This document shows, in pieces, positions 33,666 through 41,284 of a stretch of DNA of 64,000 nucleotides; the stretch's first letter is position 1; each line of letters begins with the position of its first letter. The position numbers were made by a program, and so were the translations under genes. Source of the DNA: Streptomyces sp. Je 1-332 (GTDB lineage: Bacteria > Actinomycetota > Actinomycetes > Streptomycetales > Streptomycetaceae); the NCBI RefSeq assembly GCF_040730185.1, contig NZ_CP160402.1, forward strand, positions 7,254,001-7,318,000. Reading direction: 5' to 3'. Under the pieces are notes generated by a model. The model was not told the origin of the DNA. It ran no database searches and was given only the letters and a program-made list of their open reading frames with translations.

Positions 33666-35984
33666 CTACGTGATCGTCAGCCTCTTCTTCGCCTCGGCCT
33701 CGGAGCTGTTGCCGACGTAGAGGTCCACTGCTCCCTCCTCGACACGGAACTCACCGTTCTCCGCGTTCGTCCAGAACCCGAAGTCGTCGGCGCCGAGCTG
33801 GAAGCGGACGGTCTTCGACTTCCCGGGCTTCAGCGTCACCCTGCGGAAGCCCCGCAGCTTGCGCACGGGCTGAGCGATGCTCGCCGCGATGTCATGGACG
33901 TACAGCTGGACGACTTCGTCGCCCGTGCGCTCGCCGGTGTTGCGGACGGTGACCGCGACCTCCAGGGTGTCGCCCCCGCGCAGCGCCCGCGCCGAGACGC
34001 GGTCGCGGCTCAGCCTCGGCTCACCGATCTCGAAGGAGGTGTAGGAGAGGCCGTGGCCGAAGGTGAACTGCGGGTCCGGGGGCAGGTCGAGGTACTTGGA
34101 GGTGTACTTGTTGTCCGCGTCGTACGGGCGCCCTGTCGACTCGTGGTTGTAGTGGACCGGGATCTGACCGACCGTCCGCGGGAACGAGACGGGCAGCTTG
34201 CCGCCCGGGTTCACCTCGCCGAACAGTACGTCGGCGATCGCGTTGCCCGCTTCGAGTCCCGGATGCCAGGCCTCCAAGACGGCGGGCGCCGACTTGAGCC
34301 AGCCGCCGAACGTCAGCGGACGGCCGTTGACCAGAACCACCACGAACGGTCTGCCCGTCGCCGCGATCGCCTCGATCAGCTTCTCCTGCCCGCCCGGCAG
34401 GCTGATGTCGCCGCGCGCCGCCGCCTCGCCGCTCAGCGCCGGGGGTTCACCGACCACGACGACGGTGACGTCCGCCTTCTTGGCCGCGGAGACCGCCGCC
34501 GGGATGCCGCCGGTGTCCTTGCCCTCGGCGTCGACGCCCTTCGCGTACGTCACCTTCGCCCGCGGGGCGGCGGCCTTCACCGCCGCGAGGATCTTCCCCG
34601 AGGGGAAGTTCTTCGCCGCGCCGGGGAACGTCCACGTGCCGAGCAGGTCGTCGGAGTCGCCGAACGGGCCCACGACCGCGATCGACCCGGTGTACTTCTT
34701 CAGCGGAAGCGCTTTGCCGTCGTTCTTGAGGAGCACCATCGAGCGGGCGGCGGTCTCACGGGCGGCCTCGCGGGCAGCGGCGGACGGCTCGTCGATGGCG
34801 TCGTCCTCGTCGACGTACGGATGATCGAAGAGGCCGAGCGCGAACTTCAGGCGCAGGATGCGCGCGACCGCTTCGTCGAGCCGGTGCTCGGTGATCCTGC
34901 CGCCGCTCAGCAGCTTCTTGCCGTGCTTGGCGAGGTCCGTGCTCGCCATCTCCATGTCGACGCCGGAGTTCAGCGCGAGGCGGGCCGCGTCGGCGCCGTC
35001 CTCGGCGAAGCCGTGCGCGACGAGTTCGTCGACGCCGTTCCAGTCGCTGACGACGAAGCCGTCGAAGCCCCACTCCTTGTGGAGGATGTCGGTGAGCGTA
35101 TGGGAGTTGCCGTGGGCCGGAACGCCGCTGATGGTGTTGAAGGAGGCCATCACCGTGGCCACGCCCGCGTCCAACGCGGCCTTGAACGGCGGCAGATAGT
35201 GGTTGCGAAGCCGCGACTCCGACACATCGACCGTGTTGTAGTCCCGGCCGCCCTCGGCTCCGCCGTACGCGACGAAGTGCTTGGCGCAGGCGGCGATGCG
35301 GTCCTTGGCACCGAGCCCGGAGCCCCGCTGGTCCTGCCCGTCCTTCCCCTCCCTCGGGCCCTGGTAGCCCTCCACCTTGGCCACCGCGAACGCCGTCGTG
35401 AGGTACGGGTCCTCGCCGCAGCCCTCGGCGACGCGGCCCCAGCGCGGCTCGTGCGTGACGTCCATCATCGGCGAGAACGTCCAGTGCACGCCGTTCGAGC
35501 GGGACTCCTTCGCCGACACCTCGGCGTCCCGCCTGGTGACCTCCGGGTCGAAGCTCGACGCCTGGGCGAGAGGGATCGGGAACGTGGTCCACAGGCCATG
35601 GATGACGTCGAGCCCGAAGAGCAGCGGAACGCCGAGCCGGGACTCCTCCACCGCGATGCGCTGCAGGGCGTTGCTGCTCTTGGCGCCGAAGATGTTCAGG
35701 ACCGAACCCAGCCGTCCGGCGCGCGCCGCGTCCTCGACGTCCTTGGTCTCGCTGCCTCCGGGGCCCGTGCTGACGGCCCAGGGGAGCTGCTGCAGCTGTC
35801 CCAGCTTCTCTTCGACAGTCATACGGTCGAGCAGCTGCTGGATCCTCGGGTCGAGGGGGCTCGTGGGGCTCGGGCGCCGCGCCGCGGCCCGGGCGACCCC
35901 GGTGCCCGCGGCGGTGAAGCCGCCCCCGGCGACAGCTGTGCCACCGATCGCGGACAGCAGAGTACGCCTTCGTAGCTCTCGCAT
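33666..35984 (-). CDS. Secreted glycoside hydrolase family 3 (beta-glucosidase type)
   Basis: The product is 772 residues. ATG 35984 is chosen because GAAGG lies 7 nt upstream; two further in-frame ATGs upstream are weaker. The signal begins RELRRRTLLSAIGG, a twin-arginine-like motif, and ends about residue 34. The GH3 N-domain contains LLFGLDVIHGLWTTFPIPLA, the KH pair AACAKHFVAYGG and the nucleophile D314 in GFVVSDWNGVDE. The C-domain (SMVLLKNDGKALPL) and the fibronectin-like end (TLEVAVTVRNTGERTGDEVV) follow. Close to bacterial BglX-type enzymes; releases glucose or related sugars from beta-linked oligosaccharides outside the cell. Confidence 0.93.
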   Translation of the reverse strand: MRELRRRTLLSAIGGTAVAGGGFTAAGTGVARAAARRPSPTSPLDPRIQQLLDRMTVEEKLGQLQQLPWAVSTGPGGSETKDVEDAARAGRLGSVLNIFGAKSSNALQRIAVEESRLGVPLLFGLDVIHGLWTTFPIPLAQASSFDPEVTRRDAEVSAKESRSNGVHWTFSPMMDVTHEPRWGRVAEGCGEDPYLTTAFAVAKVEGYQGPREGKDGQDQRGSGLGAKDRIAACAKHFVAYGGAEGGRDYNTVDVSESRLRNHYLPPFKAALDAGVATVMASFNTISGVPAHGNSHTLTDILHKEWGFDGFVVSDWNGVDELVAHGFAEDGADAARLALNSGVDMEMASTDLAKHGKKLLSGGRITEHRLDEAVARILRLKFALGLFDHPYVDEDDAIDEPSAAAREAARETAARSMVLLKNDGKALPLKKYTGSIAVVGPFGDSDDLLGTWTFPGAAKNFPSGKILAAVKAAAPRAKVTYAKGVDAEGKDTGGIPAAVSAAKKADVTVVVVGEPPALSGEAAARGDISLPGGQEKLIEAIAATGRPFVVVLVNGRPLTFGGWLKSAPAVLEAWHPGLEAGNAIADVLFGEVNPGGKLPVSFPRTVGQIPVHYNHESTGRPYDADNKYTSKYLDLPPDPQFTFGHGLSYTSFEIGEPRLSRDRVSARALRGGDTLEVAVTVRNTGERTGDEVVQLYVHDIAASIAQPVRKLRGFRRVTLKPGKSKTVRFQLGADDFGFWTNAENGEFRVEEGAVDLYVGNSSEAEAKKRLTIT

Positions 35985-36129
35985 GTGTTCGCCTTCTCGC
36001 ATCAGGAAGTCGACAACCCCTGTGATGGCCACAAGAGTTGAAGCGAAAAGTACGTTCCTGTTACACGCGGGTCAAGGGATGAGGCAGGGACGCGCGGGGG
36101 TCTCTTTTCGGTGTCCTGACCGCCGATGC

Positions 36130-36160
36130 TTGACCTCAAGGAAACTTGAGGTTCTACGTT
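36130..36160 (+). promoter_or_regulatory. SoxR-type promoter with SoxR box in a 19-bp spacer
   Basis: TTGACC (36130-36135) and TACGTT (36155-36160) are separated by exactly 19 bp. The spacer region contains CCTCAAG-GAAA-CTTGAGG (36134-36151), which matches the known SoxR box CCTCAAGTTAACTTGAGG except in the centre. MerR-family activators work on such overlong spacers. The -10 ends 6 nt before ATG 36167, so the mRNA should be nearly leaderless. The soxR gene itself is not in the window. Confidence 0.88.
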
Positions 36161-36166
36161 CTTCTC

Positions 36167-38074
36167 ATGAGCATGGAAACGACAGCCTGGACCCAGCTGC
36201 ACAGCGTCTTGAACGCCGAGCAGGACCGCCGTCCCTTCGCCCGCGCCACCTTGCGCCGCATCGGCACCTTCGCCCGCCCGCACAAACGCCGCATCGTCTA
36301 CTTCGTTCTCCTGAGCATCGTCACCGCGATGCTCGCGGTGGCGACCCCCCTGCTCGCGGGCAGCGTCGTGGACACGATCGTCTCGGACGGGGATTCCTCG
36401 CTCGTCGTCCGGTACGCCCTGCTCATCGCCGCGATCGCCGTCGCCGAGGCCGGCTTCGGTCTGCTCGGCCGCTGGCTGTCGGCGAACCTGGGGGAGGGGC
36501 TCATCCTCGACCTGCGGACGGCTGTCTTCGACCACGTGCAGCGCATGCCCGTCGCCTTCTTCACCCGCACCCGCACCGGTGCGCTCGTCAGCCGCCTCAA
36601 CAACGATGTGATCGGCGCCCAGCGGGCGTTCAGCAACACGCTCTCCGGCGTCGTCGGCAATGTCGTCATGCTGCTCCTGACCCTGGCCATGATGCTGAGA
36701 CTCTCCTGGGAGATCACGCTCCTCGCGCTCGTCCTGCTCCCCGTCTTCATCGTGCCCGCGCGCCGCATGGGCTCCCGGATGGCGAAGCTCCAGCGCGAGG
36801 CCGCGCACCACAACGCGGCGATGGGTACGCGCATGACCGAGCGCTTCTCCGCCCCGGGCGCCACGCTCATCAAGCTCTTCGGCCGGCCGGGCGCCGAGTC
36901 CCAGGAGTTCGCCACGCGGGCCGGCAGGGTGCGGGACATCGGTGTCCGCACGGCCATGGCGCAGTCCACGTTCGTCACCGCGCTCACGCTGGTCTCTGCG
37001 CTTGCCCTGGCCCTCGTCTACGGGCTCGGCGGCTACTTCGCCCTGAACGGCACCCTGGAGACGGGCGCGATCGTCTCCCTCGCCATGCTCCTGACCCGCC
37101 TCTACGCGCCGTTGACCTCCCTGGCGGGAGCGCGGGTCGAGGTCATGAGCGCGCTCGTCAGCTTCGAGCGCGTCTTCGAGGTGCTCGACCTGAAGCCGCT
37201 GATCGACGAGAAGCCGGACGCACGCGAGGTGCCGTCGGGCCCGGTGGCGGTGGAGTTCGACGACGTCCGCTTCGGCTACCCGGCCGCCGACAAGGTGTCC
37301 CTTGCCTCCCTCGAAGAGGTCGCGTCCCTCGACACCCGGGGCGGCGAAGAAGTCCTGCACGGACTCTCGTTCCGCGCCGAGCCCGGCCAGACCGTGGCGC
37401 TCGTCGGATCGTCCGGCGCGGGCAAGTCGACGATCGCGCAACTGCTTCCCCGGCTGTACGACACAGATGGCGGGGCCGTGCGCATCGGCGGGGTCGACGT
37501 CCGTGACCTCTCCGCGACGTCCATGCGCCAGACCCTCGGCATGGTCACCCAGGACGGTCACCTCTTCCACGAGTCGGTCCGCGCCAACCTGCTGCTCGCC
37601 CGCCCCGAAGCCACCGAGGACGACCTGTGGGACGTTCTGCGCAGGGCCCGCCTCGAAGACCTCGTGCGCTCCCTGCCCGACGGCCTCGACACCGTCGTCG
37701 GCGAGCGTGGCTACCGCCTCTCCGGCGGTGAGCGCCAGCGGATGACCATCGCCCGGCTGCTGCTCGCCCAGCAGCGGGTGGTCATCCTCGACGAGGCCAC
37801 GGCGCACCTCGACAACACCTCCGAGGCCGCGGTCCAGGAGGCGCTCGCCGAGGCTCTGGAGGGCCGCACCGCGATCGTCATCGCGCACCGGCTCTCGACG
37901 GTGCGGTCGGCCGACCAGATCCTTGTCGTCGAGGCCGGGCGGATCGTGGAGCGCGGCACACACGAGGAACTGCTCGCGGTGGAGGGCAGGTACGCGGAGC
38001 TGTACCGCACGCAGTTCGCAGGGAAGACGGGGAAGGAATCGGAGCAGGAGCAGGCGGCTGTGGCGGCGGTGTAG
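36167..38074 (+). CDS. ABC transporter, fused TM-ATPase half transporter (SoxR regulon exporter)
   Basis: The product is 635 residues (or 633 from ATG 36173). Six TM helices lie within about 35-320, and TRTGALVSRLNNDVIGAQRA is an intracellular loop typical of ABCB-type exporters. The ATPase domain has Walker A ALVGSSGAGKST near 415, signature LSGGERQRMTIARLLLAQQR near 518 and Walker B VVILDEATAHLDN. There is an extra linker SLASLEEVASLDTRGGEEVL before the nucleotide-binding domain. It probably works as a homodimer exporting redox-active or toxic compounds. The SoxR box in its promoter supports induction by such molecules; a SoxR-controlled ABC exporter is also known in S. coelicolor. Confidence 0.92.
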   Translation: MSMETTAWTQLHSVLNAEQDRRPFARATLRRIGTFARPHKRRIVYFVLLSIVTAMLAVATPLLAGSVVDTIVSDGDSSLVVRYALLIAAIAVAEAGFGLLGRWLSANLGEGLILDLRTAVFDHVQRMPVAFFTRTRTGALVSRLNNDVIGAQRAFSNTLSGVVGNVVMLLLTLAMMLRLSWEITLLALVLLPVFIVPARRMGSRMAKLQREAAHHNAAMGTRMTERFSAPGATLIKLFGRPGAESQEFATRAGRVRDIGVRTAMAQSTFVTALTLVSALALALVYGLGGYFALNGTLETGAIVSLAMLLTRLYAPLTSLAGARVEVMSALVSFERVFEVLDLKPLIDEKPDAREVPSGPVAVEFDDVRFGYPAADKVSLASLEEVASLDTRGGEEVLHGLSFRAEPGQTVALVGSSGAGKSTIAQLLPRLYDTDGGAVRIGGVDVRDLSATSMRQTLGMVTQDGHLFHESVRANLLLARPEATEDDLWDVLRRARLEDLVRSLPDGLDTVVGERGYRLSGGERQRMTIARLLLAQQRVVILDEATAHLDNTSEAAVQEALAEALEGRTAIVIAHRLSTVRSADQILVVEAGRIVERGTHEELLAVEGRYAELYRTQFAGKTGKESEQEQAAVAAV

Positions 38075-38103
38075 GCCTCACAGCGACTGACCGCGGCGCA
38101 ACC

Positions 38104-38715
38104 TCACGCCGAGGGCTCCCACACGAATCCGTCCGGGTCGGTGAAGGTTCCCGCGTCGCCGCCGATCGTGAGCCGGTGAGACCCGCTGCCCTCCGCGGGG
38201 ACACCGGCGACCTTCGCGAGGCCGCGACGACCGTAGAGCGAGAGTTTGACGGGACCGGACGAACCGTCGAACTCGACGTACTTGCTGCCGAAGCTCTTCG
38301 CCACCGTGAGGCCGCGTTCGACGTAGAACCGCTTCGTCGCGGCCATGTCGGAGACGCCCAGCAGCAGAACGATCTCGTCGATCTGCCGGCTGTCCGGACC
38401 GGTGTCCTTCTTCGACGAGCTCGCGAGCTGCCAGATGGTCCCGTCGGGGGCCTGTACGACGCCGCCGTAACCCCACATGGACTTCTTGGCGGGCTTCAGC
38501 TCCGTGGCCCCGGCCTCCAGGGCGGCGCCGAACAGGCCGTTGACGATGGACGGCTGCGAGACCACGAGCGACACCGTGAACCCGCGGAAGCCGGACGACT
38601 CCGCGTCCGAGCCCCGCAGCCGTACCTGCTTGCCCAGGCCGAAGGCGTCCGCGTAGAAGCGCTCGGCGGCCGTGGGGTCGGCCACCTCAAGGGTGATGCA
38701 ATCGATGGAAGTCAT
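38104..38715 (-). CDS. VOC-superfamily (glyoxalase-like) protein
   Basis: The product is 203 residues from MTSIDCITLEVADPTAAERF. ATG 38715 is preferred since TAGCGT (38723-38728) ends 7 nt before it; GTG 38724 is in frame. Two VOC units: residues 1-110 with KSMWGYGGVVQAPDGTIWQL, and 115-203 with VSDMAATKRFYVERGLTVAK to DGFVWEPSA. It is convergent with the SoxR-type ABC gene. Function unknown; could bind or modify a small molecule. Confidence 0.85.
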   Translation of the reverse strand: MTSIDCITLEVADPTAAERFYADAFGLGKQVRLRGSDAESSGFRGFTVSLVVSQPSIVNGLFGAALEAGATELKPAKKSMWGYGGVVQAPDGTIWQLASSSKKDTGPDSRQIDEIVLLLGVSDMAATKRFYVERGLTVAKSFGSKYVEFDGSSGPVKLSLYGRRGLAKVAGVPAEGSGSHRLTIGGDAGTFTDPDGFVWEPSA

Positions 38716-38781
38716 GGAACTCACGCTAGGCGCGGGCCGGTGACCGGCGCTTCTCGAATCCTGACCGTTGACGAGGGGGCG

Positions 38782-39579
38782 TCACGCGGACCGGCGATTC
38801 CCCTGGTCGTCGCAGGGCAGGTCGCCGGCCTCGTTGTGAGCGAGGAAGTCGCGGTTGGCCTGTCTCTCGACCTCGGTGATCGCGGTCGGTTTGACGTCGA
38901 TGATGCCGCCGAAGCGCCGGTCGACGTCTCGGATGATGCACAGCGTCGCCGTCAGGAGCGCGGTGATCACGGTGAGGACGATGAGCTGGCCCCGGTTGTT
39001 CCTGCGGGGCAGGCACACGGCGAGGGCCACGACGGTGATGGTGAGGGTGGCGAGCAGGAACCAGAAGATGGCGCCGGGGATGCTGGCGGTGGCCTGCGTG
39101 AGGCGCTCCTCGCGCTCGTCGGAGCGCTTGTTGTCGGCGCTGATCAGCATGCCGAAGACGGGCTTGCCCTCCAGGGTGCGAAACGAGCGGCGCATGTCGG
39201 TCGACCACACGCTGGGCGCGGCCGACCCGTCCCCGTCGGCCATGGCGGGCCATTCCTGGGTGCGGACGGCGCGGGCGTAGCAGACGGCGTCCGCCTGCAC
39301 CCGCTGCCGCTCCGCCGCCGGAGCGTAGTCGGCGATCTCGGTGAGCTGGTCCAGCGCGCGGGCCTCCCCGCGGGAGGCGACCTCGGCCTTGCCGTAGGAG
39401 CCGGAGGCGGTGACCAGGACGAAGGCCAGCAGCAGAACGGTCAGCGTCAGCAGCGGCCCGACGAGGTCCTTGACGGCCATACCGGAGTCGTCGTCGGCCA
39501 TCAGCCGGGGCCGCAGGAACCGGTTCGCCGCGAGCCCGGCGAGCAGAGCCACTACGGCGACGACGATGACAAGGACCAC
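38782..39579 (-). CDS. DUF4239-type (bestrophin-like) membrane protein
   Basis: The product is 265 residues. GTG 39579 has a perfect AGGAGG 6 nt upstream. TM helices are VVLVIVVAVVALLAGLAANR, DLVGPLLTLTVLLLAFVLVT, IFWFLLATLTITVVALAVCL and LIVLTVITALLTATLCIIRD. A large loop with SRGEARALDQLTEIADYAPA lies between helices 2 and 3. The four-helix layout and the segment AEVASRGEARALDQLTEIA match the DUF4239/bestrophin-like family, possibly ion channels. Monocistronic. Confidence 0.82.
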   Translation of the reverse strand: MVLVIVVAVVALLAGLAANRFLRPRLMADDDSGMAVKDLVGPLLTLTVLLLAFVLVTASGSYGKAEVASRGEARALDQLTEIADYAPAAERQRVQADAVCYARAVRTQEWPAMADGDGSAAPSVWSTDMRRSFRTLEGKPVFGMLISADNKRSDEREERLTQATASIPGAIFWFLLATLTITVVALAVCLPRRNNRGQLIVLTVITALLTATLCIIRDVDRRFGGIIDVKPTAITEVERQANRDFLAHNEAGDLPCDDQGNRRSA

Positions 39580-39836
39580 GGCGACCTCCTGAAAAGACGA
39601 AGGACCCCGCCGTCGCGGGGTTCCTTCGTGATCATGACCGGCCCGGGTCACATCCCAAGCGCGGAGAGACCCGCGCCCTTCGAACGAGCGAATGGCTTCC
39701 GCCGTTGAGCGGGGCCACCTGGGGTGTTGCGCCGATGAGTGCACCTGGTGCATGATTCGCGCGCCTGACGGAGGGGGCGGACGGGTGTCTGGATCCAAGT
39801 GGCTTGTGCTGGACGCCTGACGTGGACGAGGCAGTG

Positions 39837-40385
39837 ATGACGGCGCTCGTCGCCGCGGGGGCCGCGATCGCCGGCGGAGCACTGACCGGTGTGTTCACTC
39901 TTGCCGCCGCCAGGCGCCAGGCCGCGGCCGCCTGGGCGGCAGGGGAGCGGCAGGCGGCCGCTGCCTGGGAGGCCGGACGGCAACAGGCAGCCGCTGCCTG
40001 GGACGCGGGTCAACTCCAGTCCACAGCCCAGCTCGACGTGGCCCGCCGTACGCTCGCCGAACAGACGCTGGTGAACCAGCGGGCGGTCCGGCGGGCGGCG
40101 TACGTGAAGTTTCTGGGCCGCACCGACAGCGCCCAACTGGCGTTGTCCGCTTGGCAGAGCGCCATCGGTACGGCGGACGAGACGCCGCGGCGGGGGGAGT
40201 ACGACTCGGCGATGGGTGCGGTGGGGGAGGCGCTCAATGTCGTACGTCTGGAAGGGCCGCAGTCCGTGACGGCGGCGGCGGAGACGCTGCGTACCTCGCT
40301 CGCCACCACTGCGCCCGGCACCCAACACCCCGTGGCACAAGAGGCGTTCCTGGATGCGGCCCGCAGGGCACTTACGCCTGTGTAG
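39837..40385 (+). CDS. Membrane protein with three 11-residue repeats
   Basis: The product is 182 residues. One N-terminal TM helix (TALVAAGAAIAGGALTGVFT) leads into residues 27-59, three near-identical hendecads (RQAAAAWAAGE, RQAAAAWEAGR, QQAAAAWDAGQ). A longer helix follows (LQSTAQLDVARRTLAEQTLV) and then a helical domain to the C-terminus. Eleven-residue periodicity suggests a right-handed coiled coil. ATG 39837 has GAGG upstream; GTG 39822 is also possible. It precedes the STAS gene by 47 nt. Function unknown. Confidence 0.75.
   Translation: MTALVAAGAAIAGGALTGVFTLAAARRQAAAAWAAGERQAAAAWEAGRQQAAAAWDAGQLQSTAQLDVARRTLAEQTLVNQRAVRRAAYVKFLGRTDSAQLALSAWQSAIGTADETPRRGEYDSAMGAVGEALNVVRLEGPQSVTAAAETLRTSLATTAPGTQHPVAQEAFLDAARRALTPV
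39915..40013 (+). repeat. Three tandem 33-bp repeats (hendecad coding)
   Basis: Units 39915-39947, 39948-39980 and 39981-40013 share CAGGC-GCCGC-GCCTGGG and encode 11 residues each. Units 2 and 3 are the most alike, pointing to recent duplication. Confidence 0.85.
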
Positions 40386-40432
40386 GCCGTGCCGGCCGTT
40401 ACGATCCGCAGAGCGGACATGAAGGGGGCCTG

Positions 40433-41284
40433 GTGCAGCTGAAGGTGTCGCACGAGAACGTGCGCGAGGAGATATCCGTCGTGCGGGTCGACAGCGACGG
40501 CCAGGGTGGCGTGCTCAACCTCGATACCGCGCCCGAACTGAGGGCGGTGCTGGTGGAGTCGGCCCAAGAGGGGCGGCTGCTCATGGTCGTCGACCTCACC
40601 GAGGTGAACGAGATCGACGGTACCGGCTTGGGCGTGCTGGTCGGCGGGCTGAAGCGGGTGCACTTCAAAGGGGGAACGCTCTCGCTGGTCGTCACCAGCG
40701 AGAGGGTGCGCGCCGCTCTGTCCAAGACCGGCCTGACCAAGGTCTTCCGCATCCATGACACGGTGGCGAGCGCGCTCGCGACGCTCGCCACCGAATACGC
40801 GGACGAAAGCATCGAGCAGCGACGCGCGGCCATCGAGGAACGGGCTCGCACACGAGGCGCGGCCACCGAGGAACGGGCTCGCGAACGGCCCGTAGTCGAG
40901 CAGGGCATCATCGAATCGGGTGCCCACACGTACGAACACCTCTCCGAGGACATCACGGTGGTGCGAGTCGCGGCCGGCGAGTTGGACGGTTCCACGGTGC
41001 CGCCCTTGCGCAAGCTGCTGTTCGACCTTGTGAACCACGGAAGGTTCCACTTGGTCGTGGACCTGACTGCCGTCGATCACCTCGGCTCCATCGGGGTCGG
41101 TGCGCTGGTCGGTGCCCTGAAGCGAATCCGCGCCCACGACGGCGGATTGGCCGTGGTCGCGCGGGAGGAGAGAGTCCTGAAGATGTTCCGGATCTCCGGG
41201 CTGACCAAAGTGTTCCCCATATTCGGCACCGTGTTCCCAGCCATCGAGTACCTCGGCCGAAACGCGCCCAAGGCGCATGTCTGA
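40433..41284 (+). CDS. Tandem STAS-domain anti-sigma-factor antagonist
   Basis: The product is 283 residues, GTG 40433 with AAGGGGG upstream. Two STAS domains: about 10-110 (LLMVVDLTEVNEIDGTGLGV) and about 175-275 (FHLVVDLTAVDHLGSIGVGA). The usual phospho-acceptor Ser/Thr is present in both (DGT; LGS). The linker (IEQRRAAIEERARTRGAATE) is a charged helix. Antagonists bind kinase anti-sigma factors and free a sigma factor. No anti-sigma kinase is next to it. The stop region overlaps the ATG of the NTPase gene by 8 nt, so the two proteins are made together. Confidence 0.88.
   Translation: MQLKVSHENVREEISVVRVDSDGQGGVLNLDTAPELRAVLVESAQEGRLLMVVDLTEVNEIDGTGLGVLVGGLKRVHFKGGTLSLVVTSERVRAALSKTGLTKVFRIHDTVASALATLATEYADESIEQRRAAIEERARTRGAATEERARERPVVEQGIIESGAHTYEHLSEDITVVRVAAGELDGSTVPPLRKLLFDLVNHGRFHLVVDLTAVDHLGSIGVGALVGALKRIRAHDGGLAVVAREERVLKMFRISGLTKVFPIFGTVFPAIEYLGRNAPKAHV

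Noticed and set aside
33648..35975. 775-codon plus-strand frame over the GH3 gene
   Set aside because: Shadow of the minus-strand GH3 enzyme, which has all catalytic motifs.
36002..37963. 653-codon minus-strand frame over the ABC exporter
   Set aside because: Antisense to Walker A, signature and Walker B coding sequence; no domain of its own.
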